A stretch of DNA of 64,000 nucleotides, taken from Oasisia sp. SBJ-2009 (taxonomy: Eukaryota > Annelida > Polychaeta > Sabellida > Siboglinidae). Within the stretch, counting starts at the first letter, position 1; the number at the start of each line of letters is the position of its first letter. A program made the position numbers and the translations under genes. The stretch covers positions 5,789,827 to 5,853,826 of the forward strand of contig OZ024857.1 of assembly GCA_964017155.1 (NCBI GenBank), in the 5' to 3' direction. The notes under the pieces are model-generated. The model had not been told where the DNA came from. It searched no databases and saw nothing but the letters and a program-made list of their open reading frames with translations. This document shows positions 35,261-43,191 of this stretch, piece by piece.

Positions 35261-36998
35261 GCGTGTGCGTGTGCGTGTGCGTGAGCGTGCGCGTGCGCGT
35301 GCGCGTGCGCGTGTGTGTGTGCCAGTACACACCGTATTCAGTACCACACTGACGATGTGCCCTGTGAAATATCAACATGTACTTGGACGTAATTACACCG
35401 CATATCTACTGTAATATAACGTAACTTCATTTCTCATGTTAGTTTGCATATTTTTAGTTTTACTTTATCTATGATTCAGTGTATTGGTTGGTAGACGTAA
35501 TGCTTCCGCAAGCCAGTAAGACGTAGCATAGCTCACAAAATAAAACGAAATTGACAAGTGTTACCTTGGAAATACATTTCTTTCAAGGATGTGATACCTC
35601 CATTACAGCTGGGCACTGGCAAATCCTAAATGTTCAATATTACATAAACCTTATCACATCAGCGATGCAGAACATATTCAACCACGTTCAACTTGATCCA
35701 AATTTCACCCGTGTATAACGTAACATTATAAGGCGGACATATCATTTAGACGGTCTATAGTCAGGGTGAACCAACTGTTGACATCACACACTCGTTCCTG
35801 CAGCGACTAAAGAGCTGCTTCACACTCCCCTCGCCATCACGACGTCTTCTCGGCGAGGTGACGACCTGGAGAGCCTCGCGTGGAACCCGTACACGGCGGG
35901 TGACGAGGTGGCCAAACTCACTCAGCCCCAACAACGGGTGGGTAGTTGAATCGGCTTCCGCAAATCGCTATGTTGCTCGTTTCTTGTTAGAACCATTTAG
36001 CGAAAATTAGACGTAGTATCCACTACAAAGTGTTAAATAAGAGTGTTGTTTTCAGTTTTGATAACATAATCGGATAACCTTCTTAAATATTTTGACTAGG
36101 TCCAGTCGGAACGTTTCGAGAAATTATAACAGTGGTTCAGCTTCGCATCAGATGCTGCCGGATCGAACCTTAGGAAAGTTCGTTCACCCTACATTGTTTC
36201 AGGTCACTCAGCTGTATGAATGAGTACCTGGCTATAGACAGTGAAGGCTATTCTAATTGCAATGTGGTCGGATTCTTCTCGGAAGCCGAGATGGTGTTCA
36301 ATTGAACAGATCTGCCACGGCGTAAAGTCTAAATCACTGAACAATCCTGAGGATGTGATACTGCGCTATATACGAATTTGCGTTTACGTTCAACCGTGTT
36401 CCTTCCGCAGACCCCGCTCCAGCGGCCGCACTCCGCCGCCAGCACCGGCCGAGTCCCGGGGGCGCCAGCGAGAGGACGAGCCCGCCCCACCAGCGCCCGG
36501 CAGCAGTACTCCAACGCCGCCTACGTAGACGACTACGACTACGAACCCGCCCGACCCATCCCCGTCACCGACCTGAGTGGCGTCTACACCACAGACCCAG
36601 CACCGCCCATCGTCATCCGGACCAAGTCCATCCCTCCTGCGGACGGCTACAGCAGCATCGCCTTGGACGCGAGGGTGTTCTCGTCATGGAGTCCGCCCGT
36701 CCGAGACCAGAACAACCGCCGACCGAAGCGACCCAAAGAGAACGCCGTGGCGCCGACGTTGAACGGGCGGCCGACGTTGAACGGACGGCCGACGTCTCCG
36801 CGCCATGGACACGCGTGGGAGACGCCGGCGAAGACGCAACAGCCCTGTCACGCGTGGGCGACTCCGGCACTCGATTCCGGCGTGCGGCCCGTCTACGACA
36901 CGGGCAGAGACGAGGTCGACGTCGCCATGGACGTCGTCCGCAGAGGAGCTCCGAGCCAAATCGTCTCGTCCGTGCGACAAGAGCTCCAGGGGATTTAA
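9598..36998 (+). CDS. KIAA1549: KIAA1549/KIAA1549L-type (UPF0606) mucin-like single-pass membrane protein, 17 exons
   Basis: Exons: 9598-9775, 14097-16849, 18345-18528, 19008-19268, 19913-20085, 21522-21693, 22957-23180, 24076-24335, 28438-28601, 29566-29687, 30598-30646, 31029-31120, 31941-32080, 33005-33148, 35111-35193, 35804-35937, 36411-36998. All phases agree and the total is 5,721 bases (about 1,906 residues), close to human KIAA1549. The order is: hydrophobic N-terminal segment; Ser/Thr-rich mucin-like ectodomain; a compact alpha/beta region before the membrane (SEA-like by inference); one transmembrane helix (IIIGSVAGGLVLLIALIWCI); then a basic tail. The tail residues HGLLDDAFALVA and the C-terminal SQIVSSVRQELQGI match the family. 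Vertebrate KIAA1549 is linked to photoreceptors; its biochemical role is unknown. The intron pattern is intact and no stops were found. Exon 15's acceptor is the one uncertain border. Confidence 0.9.
10543..10590. repeat. (GT)n-(GC)n-(GTGC)n microsatellite in KIAA1549-like intron 1
   Basis: TGTGTGTGCGCGCGCGCGTG passes into TGCGTGCGTG. Alternating purine-pyrimidine. Confidence 0.85.
10860..11222. repeat. (TA)n microsatellites in KIAA1549-like intron 1
   Basis: Two TA arrays (10860-10901 and about 11140-11218). The region between and around them repeats a diverged TTGACATA/CTGAACARTGCATATTTA motif, suggesting an older tandem array of about 30-45 bases. Confidence 0.8.
14097..16849 (+). CDS. 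KIAA1549: KIAA1549-like exon 2: giant Ser/Thr-rich mucin-like exon (917 codons)
   Basis: The acceptor is TGTTTCAG and the donor GTGCAG|GTAATG. The whole 2,753 bases stay open in the frame carried over from exon 1. The product is dominated by Ser, Thr, Pro and Val with many N-x-S/T sequons (for example NHTQ, NYTT, NVSV) and almost no Cys. This fits a heavily O-glycosylated stalk. No exact internal repeat was found, which differs from tandem-repeat mucins. Confidence 0.93.
18345..18528 (+). CDS. KIAA1549: KIAA1549-like exon 3: Thr-rich stalk
   Basis: The acceptor is CCCACAG and the donor CCAG|GTACCG. It encodes VVSSGSATVQPVTDAAF and a TTTTKTRATTLPPTIRP segment, continuing the mucin-like stalk. 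Confidence 0.85.
18544..18625 (-). mobile_element. LINE/SINE 3'-end remnant
   Basis: (AAT)n next to TATAGCGCTAATTC and GCGCTGTACAAAAC. This is the reverse complement of the GCGCTATA-(ATT)n 3' end typical of CR1-like elements and their SINEs. Confidence 0.45.
19008..19268 (+). CDS. KIAA1549: KIAA1549-like exon 4: poly-Thr stalk and start of the juxtamembrane domain
   Basis: The acceptor is AACACAG and the donor AACGG|GTAGGT. Runs of Thr from ACC/ACG/ACA codons give way to ELLLNTSVSYKAYWVIT, a beta-strand-like segment opening the folded membrane-proximal region. Confidence 0.87.
19913..20085 (+). CDS. KIAA1549: KIAA1549-like exon 5: folded membrane-proximal domain, first half
   Basis: The acceptor is GTCCGCAG and the donor GTGCAG|GTAACC. 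It encodes VLDIDVAIDVSTRPFRTVME followed by a Tyr/Arg-rich helix and strand (YRNVTVQ). The strand-helix-strand layout suggests an SEA-like fold (inference only). Confidence 0.87.
20338..21519. repeat. 22-bp minisatellite, about 53 copies, in KIAA1549-like intron 5
   Basis: The unit is TGATCAGCCGTCGTTGTTGGTG. The central block is nearly homogeneous. A run of CCGTTGTTG variants lies near 20580-20720, and from about 21140 the distal block switches to TGATCACCC. The array continues into the 3' splice site of exon 6 at 21520-21521. Confidence 0.97.
21522..21693 (+). CDS. KIAA1549: KIAA1549-like exon 6: folded membrane-proximal domain, second half
   Basis: The acceptor TTGTTGTGTAG is the last partial copy of the 22-bp minisatellite; the donor is GGCAG|GTTCGT. 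It encodes MVNISRCADKPWQTDLVYFV and ends in a hydrophobic strand VALVLGHVVVSKVA. The domain has a single Cys. Confidence 0.88.
22411..22443. repeat. (TTC)n microsatellite
   Basis: Eleven TTC units in intron 6, followed by the start of a retroelement remnant. Confidence 0.85.
22540..22840 (-). mobile_element. Non-LTR retrotransposon 3' fragment (minus strand) in intron 6
   Basis: Read on the minus strand, a frame ends with an FPRTIPGWNSLPQEIV block and SLDCFKFRLAAHL before a stop. This is the usual C-terminus of jockey/CR1-like LINE polymerases. The 5' side is truncated and frameshifted. A G-rich run (C-rich on the minus strand) follows the stop. Confidence 0.7.
22957..23180 (+). CDS. KIAA1549: KIAA1549-like exon 7: transmembrane helix and start of cytoplasmic tail
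   Basis: The acceptor is CTACCAG and the donor GGGGCAG|GTAACA. It encodes VYDPVVETKTSSK, then the single membrane span, then CSTQRRLQQTQ as a positively charged stop-transfer sequence. The orientation is therefore N-out, C-in. Confidence 0.93.
23200..23950. repeat. Tetranucleotide mosaic (TCAC)n-(GGGT)n-(GGCG/GGTC)n-(GGAC)n in intron 7
   Basis: The blocks are (CTCA)n at about 23206-23480, (GGAT/GGGT)n at 23506-23590, (GGGC/GGTC)n at 23610-23770 and (GGAC)n, about 44 copies, at 23773-23948. Large open frames on both strands here are repeat artefacts. Confidence 0.97.
24076..24335 (+). CDS. KIAA1549: KIAA1549-like exon 8: basic cytoplasmic tail
   Basis: The acceptor is CGTTGCAG and the donor GGAG|GTGAGA. 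It encodes AYDVVRPELVAEDEVKRDKR and an Arg/His-rich stretch with RRHRDTHRR. Confidence 0.9.
24349..24849 (-). mobile_element. Inverted 3' fragment of the CR1/L2-like LINE (family 1)
   Basis: The reverse complement matches the last ~480 bases of the element at 24850-28067, including the conserved 3' tail TGGCAATCTTGTTAAATCTT and the coding end with FSQRTVNEWNR. The fragment lies head to head with the long element. Confidence 0.9.
25224..26783 (+). pseudogene. LINE family 1 ORF2, endonuclease and N-terminal RT portion (frameshifted)
   Basis: 519 codons hold the exonuclease-endonuclease-phosphatase fold residues (N at CLNARN, E at TESWA, GDFNH, SDHN) and the start of the RT fingers (KSPGVDGIPPKLL, FKKGSRSKSENYRPVSLTS). 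The frame ends early at LVKKK in an A homopolymer; the rest continues from 26780 in another frame. Confidence 0.92.
26780..27970 (+). pseudogene. LINE family 1 ORF2, RT palm/thumb portion
   Basis: 396 codons with YLDFKKAFDKVPH (RT motif A), SGVPQGSVLGP (motif B), LKFADDT (motif C, YADD-type) and the C-terminal connection. It is the continuation of the previous frame after a one-base shift. The reading frame is otherwise intact. Confidence 0.92.
28215..28275 (-). mobile_element. Small fragment of LINE family 1 3' region
   Basis: TGCCCCGCCCTTCTGAAGTA and the following AT-rich stretch match the inverted copies at 24480 and 32420. Only about 60 bases remain. Confidence 0.6.
28438..28601 (+). CDS. 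KIAA1549: KIAA1549-like exon 9
   Basis: The acceptor is ATTTCAG and the donor GAAG|GTTGGT. It encodes IDEAADWVSYESQTSVVTDR and a basic RIRHRYKSGESPE segment similar to the RHRGRVSPSD region of vertebrate KIAA1549. Confidence 0.87.
29566..29687 (+). CDS. KIAA1549: KIAA1549-like exon 10
   Basis: The acceptor is CGTTTAG and the donor GACAG|GTAACA. It encodes EDMDTTMSSSTMYNVNLPPL and ends PEDAARQDRQ. The last bases of the exon are the seed of the 17-bp minisatellite that follows. Confidence 0.85.
29681..30190. repeat. 17-bp minisatellite, about 29 copies, starting at the exon 10 donor
   Basis: The unit is GTAACACACGTAGACAG. The array starts at the exon 10 boundary, so every unit recreates GACAG|GTAACA, the exon's own 5' splice site. 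Variants include AATACACG, AACAAGTA and a GTATCACACG copy. Confidence 0.97.
30598..30646 (+). CDS. KIAA1549: KIAA1549-like exon 11 (49-bp microexon-like, basic)
   Basis: The acceptor is TTTTGCAG and the donor GCGAT|GTGAGT. It encodes LNKQRLRQKGERLNRR, which aligns with the Arg/Lys-rich helix HHRNKIRLRAKRR of vertebrate KIAA1549. Phases fit both neighbours. Confidence 0.8.
31029..31120 (+). CDS. KIAA1549: KIAA1549-like exon 12
   Basis: The acceptor is GTTTCTAG and the donor GACCAA|GTAAGA. It encodes a Ser/Thr/Asp-rich linker, SKADDDQTLSESERTPIESY. Supported by phase and splice signals; little sequence conservation is visible. Confidence 0.75.
31941..32080 (+). CDS. KIAA1549: KIAA1549-like exon 13: LLDDAFALVA landmark
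   Basis: The acceptor is TTCCGGCAG and the donor GCCTAG|GTGCGA. It encodes YREEILDHARKRIHGLLDDA followed by FALVATRPP. This is the best-conserved block of the family's tail. Confidence 0.95.
32308..32750 (-). mobile_element. LINE family 1 3' fragment (minus strand) in intron 13
   Basis: The reverse complement carries FSQRTVNEWNRLSADCVGAS, the coding end RRAGYI and the TTGTTAAA-type 3' tail. It is truncated on its 5' side. Confidence 0.92.
33005..33148 (+). CDS. KIAA1549: KIAA1549-like exon 14
   Basis: The acceptor is TTTCGCAG and the donor AAGAG|GTACTG. It encodes RNQRRNKVTPLSNFPYDLST and a basic RHSRRRSRMFAAQYHRSARR segment. Both borders agree in phase with neighbours. Confidence 0.82.
34760..35032. 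repeat. (GCAT)n/(GTAT)n/(GT)n microsatellite in intron 14
   Basis: Alternating TATG and TGTG blocks produce false Cys/Val and His/Thr frames on both strands. Confidence 0.9.
35111..35193 (+). CDS. KIAA1549: KIAA1549-like exon 15 (acceptor ambiguous)
   Basis: Two in-frame acceptors are possible: CGTCCCAG (start 35111) and TTTCAG (start 35135). Both keep phase and differ by eight codons (SYDQLLSF). The donor is GCAA|GTGGGT. The common part is SRHEMTQAGPGDIPDTATTA. NAGNAG-like alternative use is possible. Confidence 0.65.
35212..35322. repeat. (GT)n/(GC)n microsatellite in intron 15
   Basis: TGTGTG passes into GTGCGT and then GCGCGTGC. The alternating purine-pyrimidine run is a potential Z-DNA tract just after the exon 15 donor. 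Confidence 0.9.
35804..35937 (+). CDS. KIAA1549: KIAA1549-like exon 16
   Basis: The acceptor is TTCCTGCAG and the donor CAACGG|GTGGGT. It encodes TTKELLHTPLAITTSSRRGD and continues ESLAWNPYTAGDEVAKLTQP. The GC-rich codon use is like the neighbouring exons. Confidence 0.82.
36126..36381 (+). mobile_element. SINE body (5' truncated) in intron 16
   Basis: The sequence from TTCACTCAGCTGT-like text through 'GAGTACCTGG..ATAGACAGTG' to TACTGCGCTATATA matches the copy at 60145-60475. The tRNA-like head is eroded. The copy ends about 29 bases before the exon 17 acceptor. Confidence 0.85.
36411..36998 (+). CDS. KIAA1549: KIAA1549-like exon 17: terminal coding exon
   Basis: The acceptor is CTTCCGCAG; TAA at 36996-36998. 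It encodes 195 residues rich in Arg/Pro/Asp/Tyr, with tyrosine clusters (YVDDYDYEP), a tandem duplication PTLNGR-PTLNGR-PT from an 18-bp repeat at about 36755-36800, and the conserved terminal helix SQIVSSVRQELQGI. Strong third-position GC bias. Confidence 0.92.
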   Translation, partial: TPLQRPHSAASTGRVPGAPARGRARPTSARQQYSNAAYVDDYDYEPARPIPVTDLSGVYTTDPAPPIVIRTKSIPPADGYSSIALDARVFSSWSPPVRDQNNRRPKRPKENAVAPTLNGRPTLNGRPTSPRHGHAWETPAKTQQPCHAWATPALDSGVRPVYDTGRDEVDVAMDVVRRGAPSQIVSSVRQELQGI

Positions 36999-37231
36999 CG
37001 GGCGGGCGATATCAATTTACCCAACCATACGTGGGTTGTCTACGAATGTTCTTCCACCTCGTATCGGTCCCTCGTGAGGACGAGGCCACGTCACTCTGCT
37101 TGTTTCGCCCACTCATATGACAATACCTCTCCAACCCTTCCCAATCTTCTGCAATTTCCTACAATATTTTTTATTGGCTGTTTATCCTTTCTCCTTTGCG
37201 ATCTCTCTAAACACAGTCTCTCTCGTTCGCT

Positions 37232-37503
<272 letters not shown>

Positions 37504-37905
37504 TTTACGTCTTCCTCGTCAAATTCATCACCGTATTATGGTATGTGTGCTCTCTTCCTATCTTTACTCCTACATATCCTGCTCATTCTCAATTTTCATC
37601 CGCTAACTAAAAAATCCGGTTTGGGATTTTGTAATTTCATATATGATTGAAAAAATTGAGTTATAGAAATATATGTAACAATGTGGCGTTTTATATACAG
37701 AGGATACATGACGTCTTTTTGACAGTTCGTATTTTTCTATTACAAGTGAGCCAAACAACTTACCGGCCACATGATATATATTTTTTGCCATTTTTCACGG
37801 AGATTTTTAATTAATTTACAAAACTATTTAATTATATTTCCATGACAAATGCTTAATGATGGTAATTTGTCGTTTCGCTTTCTAAGATAATTGAAGAAAT
37901 AATTA

Positions 37906-38025
<120 letters not shown>

Positions 38026-38971
38026 GAATTTGTGAAAATTTTCTATTTCGTAGTTTTATTCATATCAGTTACTTTCTTAAAATGCGTTAATGTTATTTAT
38101 TACATTCATGTAAATAGCTGAATTGTAATTGTTTTAATGTGGATAACGTGCTGGGTGCACTCTACCTTTGAATATAACTGCTCATATTTTTTTGCATATA
38201 AATAAACATGGTGCTTTTCACATGTTGTTTAAAATGGCAACACTTATATAGTTATCTATTTATCTTTAATCATTAGCTCAATTGTTATTCGTTGGTTTGT
38301 ATTAAATATTTTCGTTGCAGCAATTTCGTTATTTGTCTTTGTGTTATTGTATATTGTTATTGTGTCAACGTTTCAAATGAAACTCAAAATATGTCATCCC
38401 CAAAAAGCAGCGACGATATTATTTGTTCTTGCCATATAAATAAGATATAGCTTGCATTGATAGCATTTATAGCGATTTTTTTTATAATTCATTTAAATCT
38501 AAGCATTATTTGTCCAGCACGGAACGAACTGTAACCTTTCGATTCCGTTTTGAAACTGATTTCGAGACAATTTCGTTCACCTCGGGTTGTTTCGTCTTTA
38601 AGAAAAAATAAGAAACGCTGTCGATTCTTTCCATTTGGACATAGACTATCACGCTCAAGTGGTAAATGTGTGACTCTTGGATTCATTGGATCGTGCTACT
38701 GTGTCGTGATAAGCTACACTGAAATAGGCTATGACATACGCCGCATGTCATTGGCATTGGCCATAAGAGACCAGCCTTTTATTACGCACATCTTTAGAAA
38801 ACAATCTTTGCTGGTAGTCGGTCTACGTAAGATCGACCATGCACGCACACACGTACATCGAAAATACGTGTTTAGCCTAAACAAACTTAATTAGGTTTGG
38901 ACTGAAGGAAGATGATGTTTTGCGAGAAGAACTGCATTAATTCACTAACTGTCTTGACACGATTCAATTGA

Positions 38972-39750
38972 TTACAACGCGCCCCAACACGGCCGAGTGT
39001 CTTCGCGGGCAACCTCCTGCCAGTGATTCGTCGGGCAGCACAGCGCTTGGTTGGTGACGCTATCGAGCGGAGATCCACAGAGATAGTTTGATTTAATCGC
39101 CAGCTTCGTGACCATGTCCGCTTGCACGGGCATGTAGAAAGTCAACTTCCGGGGGCTGTAGATCAGTCTCGAGTCGTCACTCTCGCACGGCTTTAGTGAC
39201 GTCGGGTAGTCGCGCCACGTCGTGTAGTCCCCGACCAAGCGGGCGTGATACAGCGAAGCGACAAACGTGACGACGGCGATAACTTGCACGATGACCGGCA
39301 TGCATTGCGTGCCGACAGCGAGCGTCAGCAGGCAGTAGTATCCGCCGACGGTGGCGTGGACGAGACGGCTCACCGGAAGCCAGACGAACACGTAGGCGAG
39401 CCACACACACGTCGCCTTGATGACGTCGTCGATGAAAACGTGCGACGCGCGACGGGGCTGGATGCCGCAGTGACGCAGAGCGGCCGCCTGTAGGCGAGCC
39501 ACCAGGAGGTTGAGTAGGGCAGCGAGGAACAGCCACGACGACGGGCTGGCCGCCTGCCAGCTGGGCGCACAGAAAGCCCGATAGAGGACCACCGGGCCGA
39601 TCACCTCGATCGTGAGGAGGTCGACAGCACGGTCGACTATCGACCAGGCGTAGAAAAACACTCTCGAGCTGCGCATGCTCGCGTTGAGGTGCACCGGCCG
39701 AGGATTCGGGAACTTGCAGCAGCGACGACGGACGCGGGAGGTCGCGGGTC
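38972..39750 (-). CDS. Unrecognised multi-pass membrane protein A
   Basis: The open frame ends at a TAA at 38972-38974 on the minus strand. The first ATG is at 39676-39674, giving 234 residues. Alternatively this is a terminal exon entered at the TTGCCAG acceptor with 39750 as first base. Hydropathy by eye shows about four hydrophobic spans: VDLLTIEVIGPVVLYRAF, SWLFLAALLNLLVARL, KATCVWLAYVFVWLPV and VIVQVIAVVTFVASLYHA. The paralogue at 45323-45931 shares the order of spans and residues such as FVWLPVSRL / FIWMPLNRL and SLYHARLVGDY / SLYYADLVGKY. GC-rich codon use is typical of a real gene here. I do not recognise the family and assign no function. Confidence 0.72.
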
Positions 39751-39790
39751 CTGGCAATCAATTATTACAATCTCGTGACGTTCCGCACGC

Positions 39791-39844
39791 GAACGTCTGA
39801 CGTGTCGCGCACGGACGTCTGACGTTCGCGCGCGTCAGACGTTC
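39791..39844. promoter_or_regulatory. Cluster of ACGTCTGACG repeats with an inverted copy, upstream of membrane protein A
   Basis: GAACGTCTGACG (39791-39802), GGACGTCTGACGTT (39813-39826) and CGTCAGACGTTC (39833-39844). The first and third are exact reverse complements. Position upstream of a minus-strand gene suggests a regulatory site; this is inference. Confidence 0.45.
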
Positions 39845-39884
39845 TCTTGGGTAGATACAGAGTAAAGAGTCCCTTATCATGTCT

Positions 39885-40145
39885 ATCTCTCTAAATGATT
39901 GTGAAACATGGATCTTCGCTGCAGATATACAGTAGAGGACACTTGCCATGGCAATGTAGTGTTTCCGAAAGATCTTGCGCATGACGTACAAAGGACATGT
40001 TTCTAACGAAGACGTTCGCAACAAGATCAACAAGCCACCGGACCATACGAAGACTTCCTAACACCGGCCAAGAAGCGCAGACAGAAGTGGTACGGTCACG
40101 TATCACAATCATCTGGCCTTGCAAAGACCATCTTGCAAAGTACAC
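39885..40145 (+). mobile_element. Degenerate LINE polymerase C-terminal fragment
   Basis: In shifted frames the strand reads CETWIFAADI, ILRMTYKGHVSNEDVRNKI and KWYGHVSQSSGLAKTILQ. This is the thumb/C-terminal pattern of LINE polymerases. It has stops and no upstream RT palm. Confidence 0.8.
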
Positions 40146-40639
40146 TTAGATACACGTCAATCAGAATTGCCTTCAGAATCTCCGTTTCTGAGCCATCTTT
40201 CTATTCCATCTACTTTGCAGTTACACTCCACATCAGATTTCCTTTGTCCTTTGTCACCCTAGTGCTTATCATATGATTGTCAAGTGAAAAGGTTTATGAA
40301 AGTTTCCAGAATACAGGTAAAGGTTTGTGGAAGACAGTTTTCATGCATAAAAGCCAACATGCGCTTCACAATGCCATGCAATTGCAGTGGATATTGGATG
40401 AGGTGGGGTCGGGGTAGGTGAACATATTGGGAGTTTTCAATATGCTATGGCATAATTTTGTAATCAATAAACCAATGTTTGAATTGGCCAACTCAGTCCG
40501 TTTTCCAGGATGTTTAAAAGCCATCGTTAAATCGTTGCCTCCAAACATCTATATTTCCACATTAGCTTCAAGGTTCGACGATAGATCATAAGACACACGG
40601 ATAACAGGCTCTCCTAGGATACATAAATAATACTGTTTG

Positions 40640-41262
40640 GTGGGGTCATCTTTTAGAATGACGGATAAGTCAAAAGTAATACAACACATAATTACTTCTA
40701 AAAATGTTGTATTTTGACATCAACTTTTGGTCTCTAAGCCACGAAGTTCTTAAGCTATTGATATAATACTTTTAGAAATTTTGTCGGGCGCCATCTTCAA
40801 AAATGGCGGATATTTGAAAGTCAATAAAGGTTAACAGTAATACAATCTAAATAATTATATCTAAAAACCTTACATCTTTACATCAATGTTATGGCTCTAG
40901 ATTACGTAATCCTTATGATATGGGTAAATGGCTGAGCCGGACGCCATCTTAAAAAATGGCGTATATATGAATGTTAGTGAAGGTCAAATGTACATTGGTG
41001 TATATCACTATCCACAAAGCTGTCCAATATCATCAACATTACTGCTTAATGTGATGTAGTTTTTGAGATATTGTGACATTTGTTTTGACGACCGCCAACT
41101 TTAAAAATGGCAGACGCGAAAGCTGGAAAATTCCATAAATGGTTGATTTCAAATCCGTGTCCCATAGGACATATATCCACATACGACAATTATTTCTCTA
41201 GATGAAACAGTTATTAACGTACGGCGAAATAAAATATGGCGGCCATTTTTTAAATGGCCGCT
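40640..41262. repeat. Diverged ~150-bp tandem array, five units, each with a GCCAT..ATGGC palindrome
   Basis: Imperfect 18-base palindromes of the form GCCATCTTNAAAAATGGC lie at 40645, 40790, 40943, 41094 and 41241, spaced 145, 153, 151 and 147 bases. The first two intervening segments share blocks such as AGTAATACAA and TACATCAA; later units have diverged strongly. Confidence 0.75.
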
Positions 41263-43130
41263 AAACCACGATGGGACCAAATATAAAAATAGCAAAAAGG
41301 GTTTTTAAGTTCTATATAGTGTTTGGATGATTTTAATACCTGTTGCCAAGAGTTTACACAAAATGTAAAGATTGAATTATTTGACATTTACCGACGGACT
41401 AATAGGTTAACGAGATAGAAAGTGACGTGTTGGTCTCGATCGCGGAAGTTCTGTCTCTGGCCCTTAAACCCTAACGCATCAGCTTCCACTTCATCATTAC
41501 CACAGCAGATTCCCGCACCAGAAGAAAGCACAAACACAAACTACAAACAGCGAAATGGAGGATGATTAGACCTAGAAAGGTGAAAAGGGCAGGATGAAAA
41601 GGAACCTTTACTGTTGTAATCAACGGTGGTTAAAATCTATAACAATATAACTAAAAACAAAGACGCAGATATTGCGTAATGCAGCGTAAATTATATTTAT
41701 TGTCATCGTGCGCAAACATATATCGCACACCGTCAGGCTTGTATAAACGCAATCAATGCAAATACATATTGCACATTAATTATGACTATTTTCATCGCCA
41801 CCTATTTTGCAAAGTAAGGTGTTATTAGTGTATAGTTGCTGCTTTGGTAGCAAGCATACGCACCTGAAGTGTTGCTAAGTACACCTCTGTACCATAATTA
41901 TGTAAATAAATTATGTATTTTCTATAATGTTGCCATGGCTGAAGAACGTAAACGCCTGCAAGTTGCCGACAGCAAACAACCAGTTATTTCGAAACCATTA
42001 CTGTACGTACGAATGCTGTCATGGGCTGTCTGTGTCCGTCTCTCTATCGCCGCGTTGTGCAACATCTCTTCACTACAGATTTGGGGCTGCGATCACTAAT
42101 TGATGATGCCGAAAATGCCACGCTGTTGTGCATCGGATTAAAACATCGAGGCATGCTAACTGTCCGTCACGCCGGGTCACTCCAAATCAGTTCGAGTACA
42201 TCAAGTAGCACATTGTATAGGACGTGTCCGCACATTTTGCAGCACGGGTCTGCATCCGGCGCTTTCTCTCTGGTAACAATATCACATAGAACATCTCCAC
42301 AAATCCCACGGTGCCGGTTGATGGCTGTCCATCTCAGTCCGCCGCGTTCTGCCGCTGGGATCGCTTTCGTCAACCCGGAATGCCAACTGCATTTCCGCCG
42401 GAAGCCGAAGTTGCCCTACTGTAGCACGCTTGCATGCGCCGTGAGACCGCAGCATCGCCAAATCGTCCGGGAATCCAGGACGCGATCGCATCCCGGGCCC
42501 TTTGATTCCTTCTCCATGTCCAGTTTTAAGACTGCTTGAATTACGTCCGATTCTTTCGCGGACGTGACTTTGACCGGTGTCGCTGCGAAAAGAATGTCGC
42601 TATATCATTCATCCATAACATGAAATGATAGTACATACTTATTAAAAAATAACATTAAAATAGACAAATACCGAATAAGTATTATTTTATAGAAAAATTA
42701 CCATAATTATTTTATTTATGGTTTGTATCGTTGTACTTAGTTTTACAAGTTTACTTTTGTTAAGTGTGCTCTGCATTTTTTGTACGGACGCTTTTAAAAG
42801 GTGTTCTTATTTCTTTGTCATACATTCCTTCATAATTAACCAGTCACTGCTTTCGCAACTGAAGAAAAAACAAAGTAATCCATGCTCAGGTGGACTGGAC
42901 TGCGAAACACGGGTATTTCACATTTGGTTTGAAAGGGATTTAATGCAGGTTTACTTAATGGTCACCATGGAGTCGTTCCTTGTAGTAGATGTTGCAAGTA
43001 AAGTACTTTCCTCTAGGCGTTTTTGTTTGTTTCATTCCAATCTCCTTTCTCAAATCCTTCATCGTCCTTCTATCATTTACTCTACACGCATTATCCTGCC
43101 CACCTCCTGCCTCTCTGTCAATGTTCTAAA
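41262..43130. other. No supportable gene
   Basis: AT-rich intergenic sequence. A GC-richer block at about 42030-42540 stays open for 60-170 codons in several frames but shows no motif I can name, no splice pairing and no flanking repeats. Confidence 0.4.
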
Positions 43131-43131
43131 C

Positions 43132-43132
<1 letters not shown>

Positions 43133-43189
<57 letters not shown>
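43133..43189. repeat. (TA)n microsatellite next to a LINE tail
   Basis: About 28 TA units directly adjoin the (ATC)n end of the minus-strand LINE at 43190. Confidence 0.95.

Positions 43190-43191
<2 letters not shown>

Noticed and set aside
39339..39761. Alternative Arg/Pro-rich minus-strand frame over membrane protein A
   Set aside because: GC-rich shadow frame; the hydrophobic frame has a paralogue at 45.3-45.9 kb, the shadow does not match in the same way.
42021..42539. 172-codon plus-strand frame and minus-strand frames in a GC-richer block
   Set aside because: No motif, splice signal or paralogue seen; several frames are equally open, so none can be supported.
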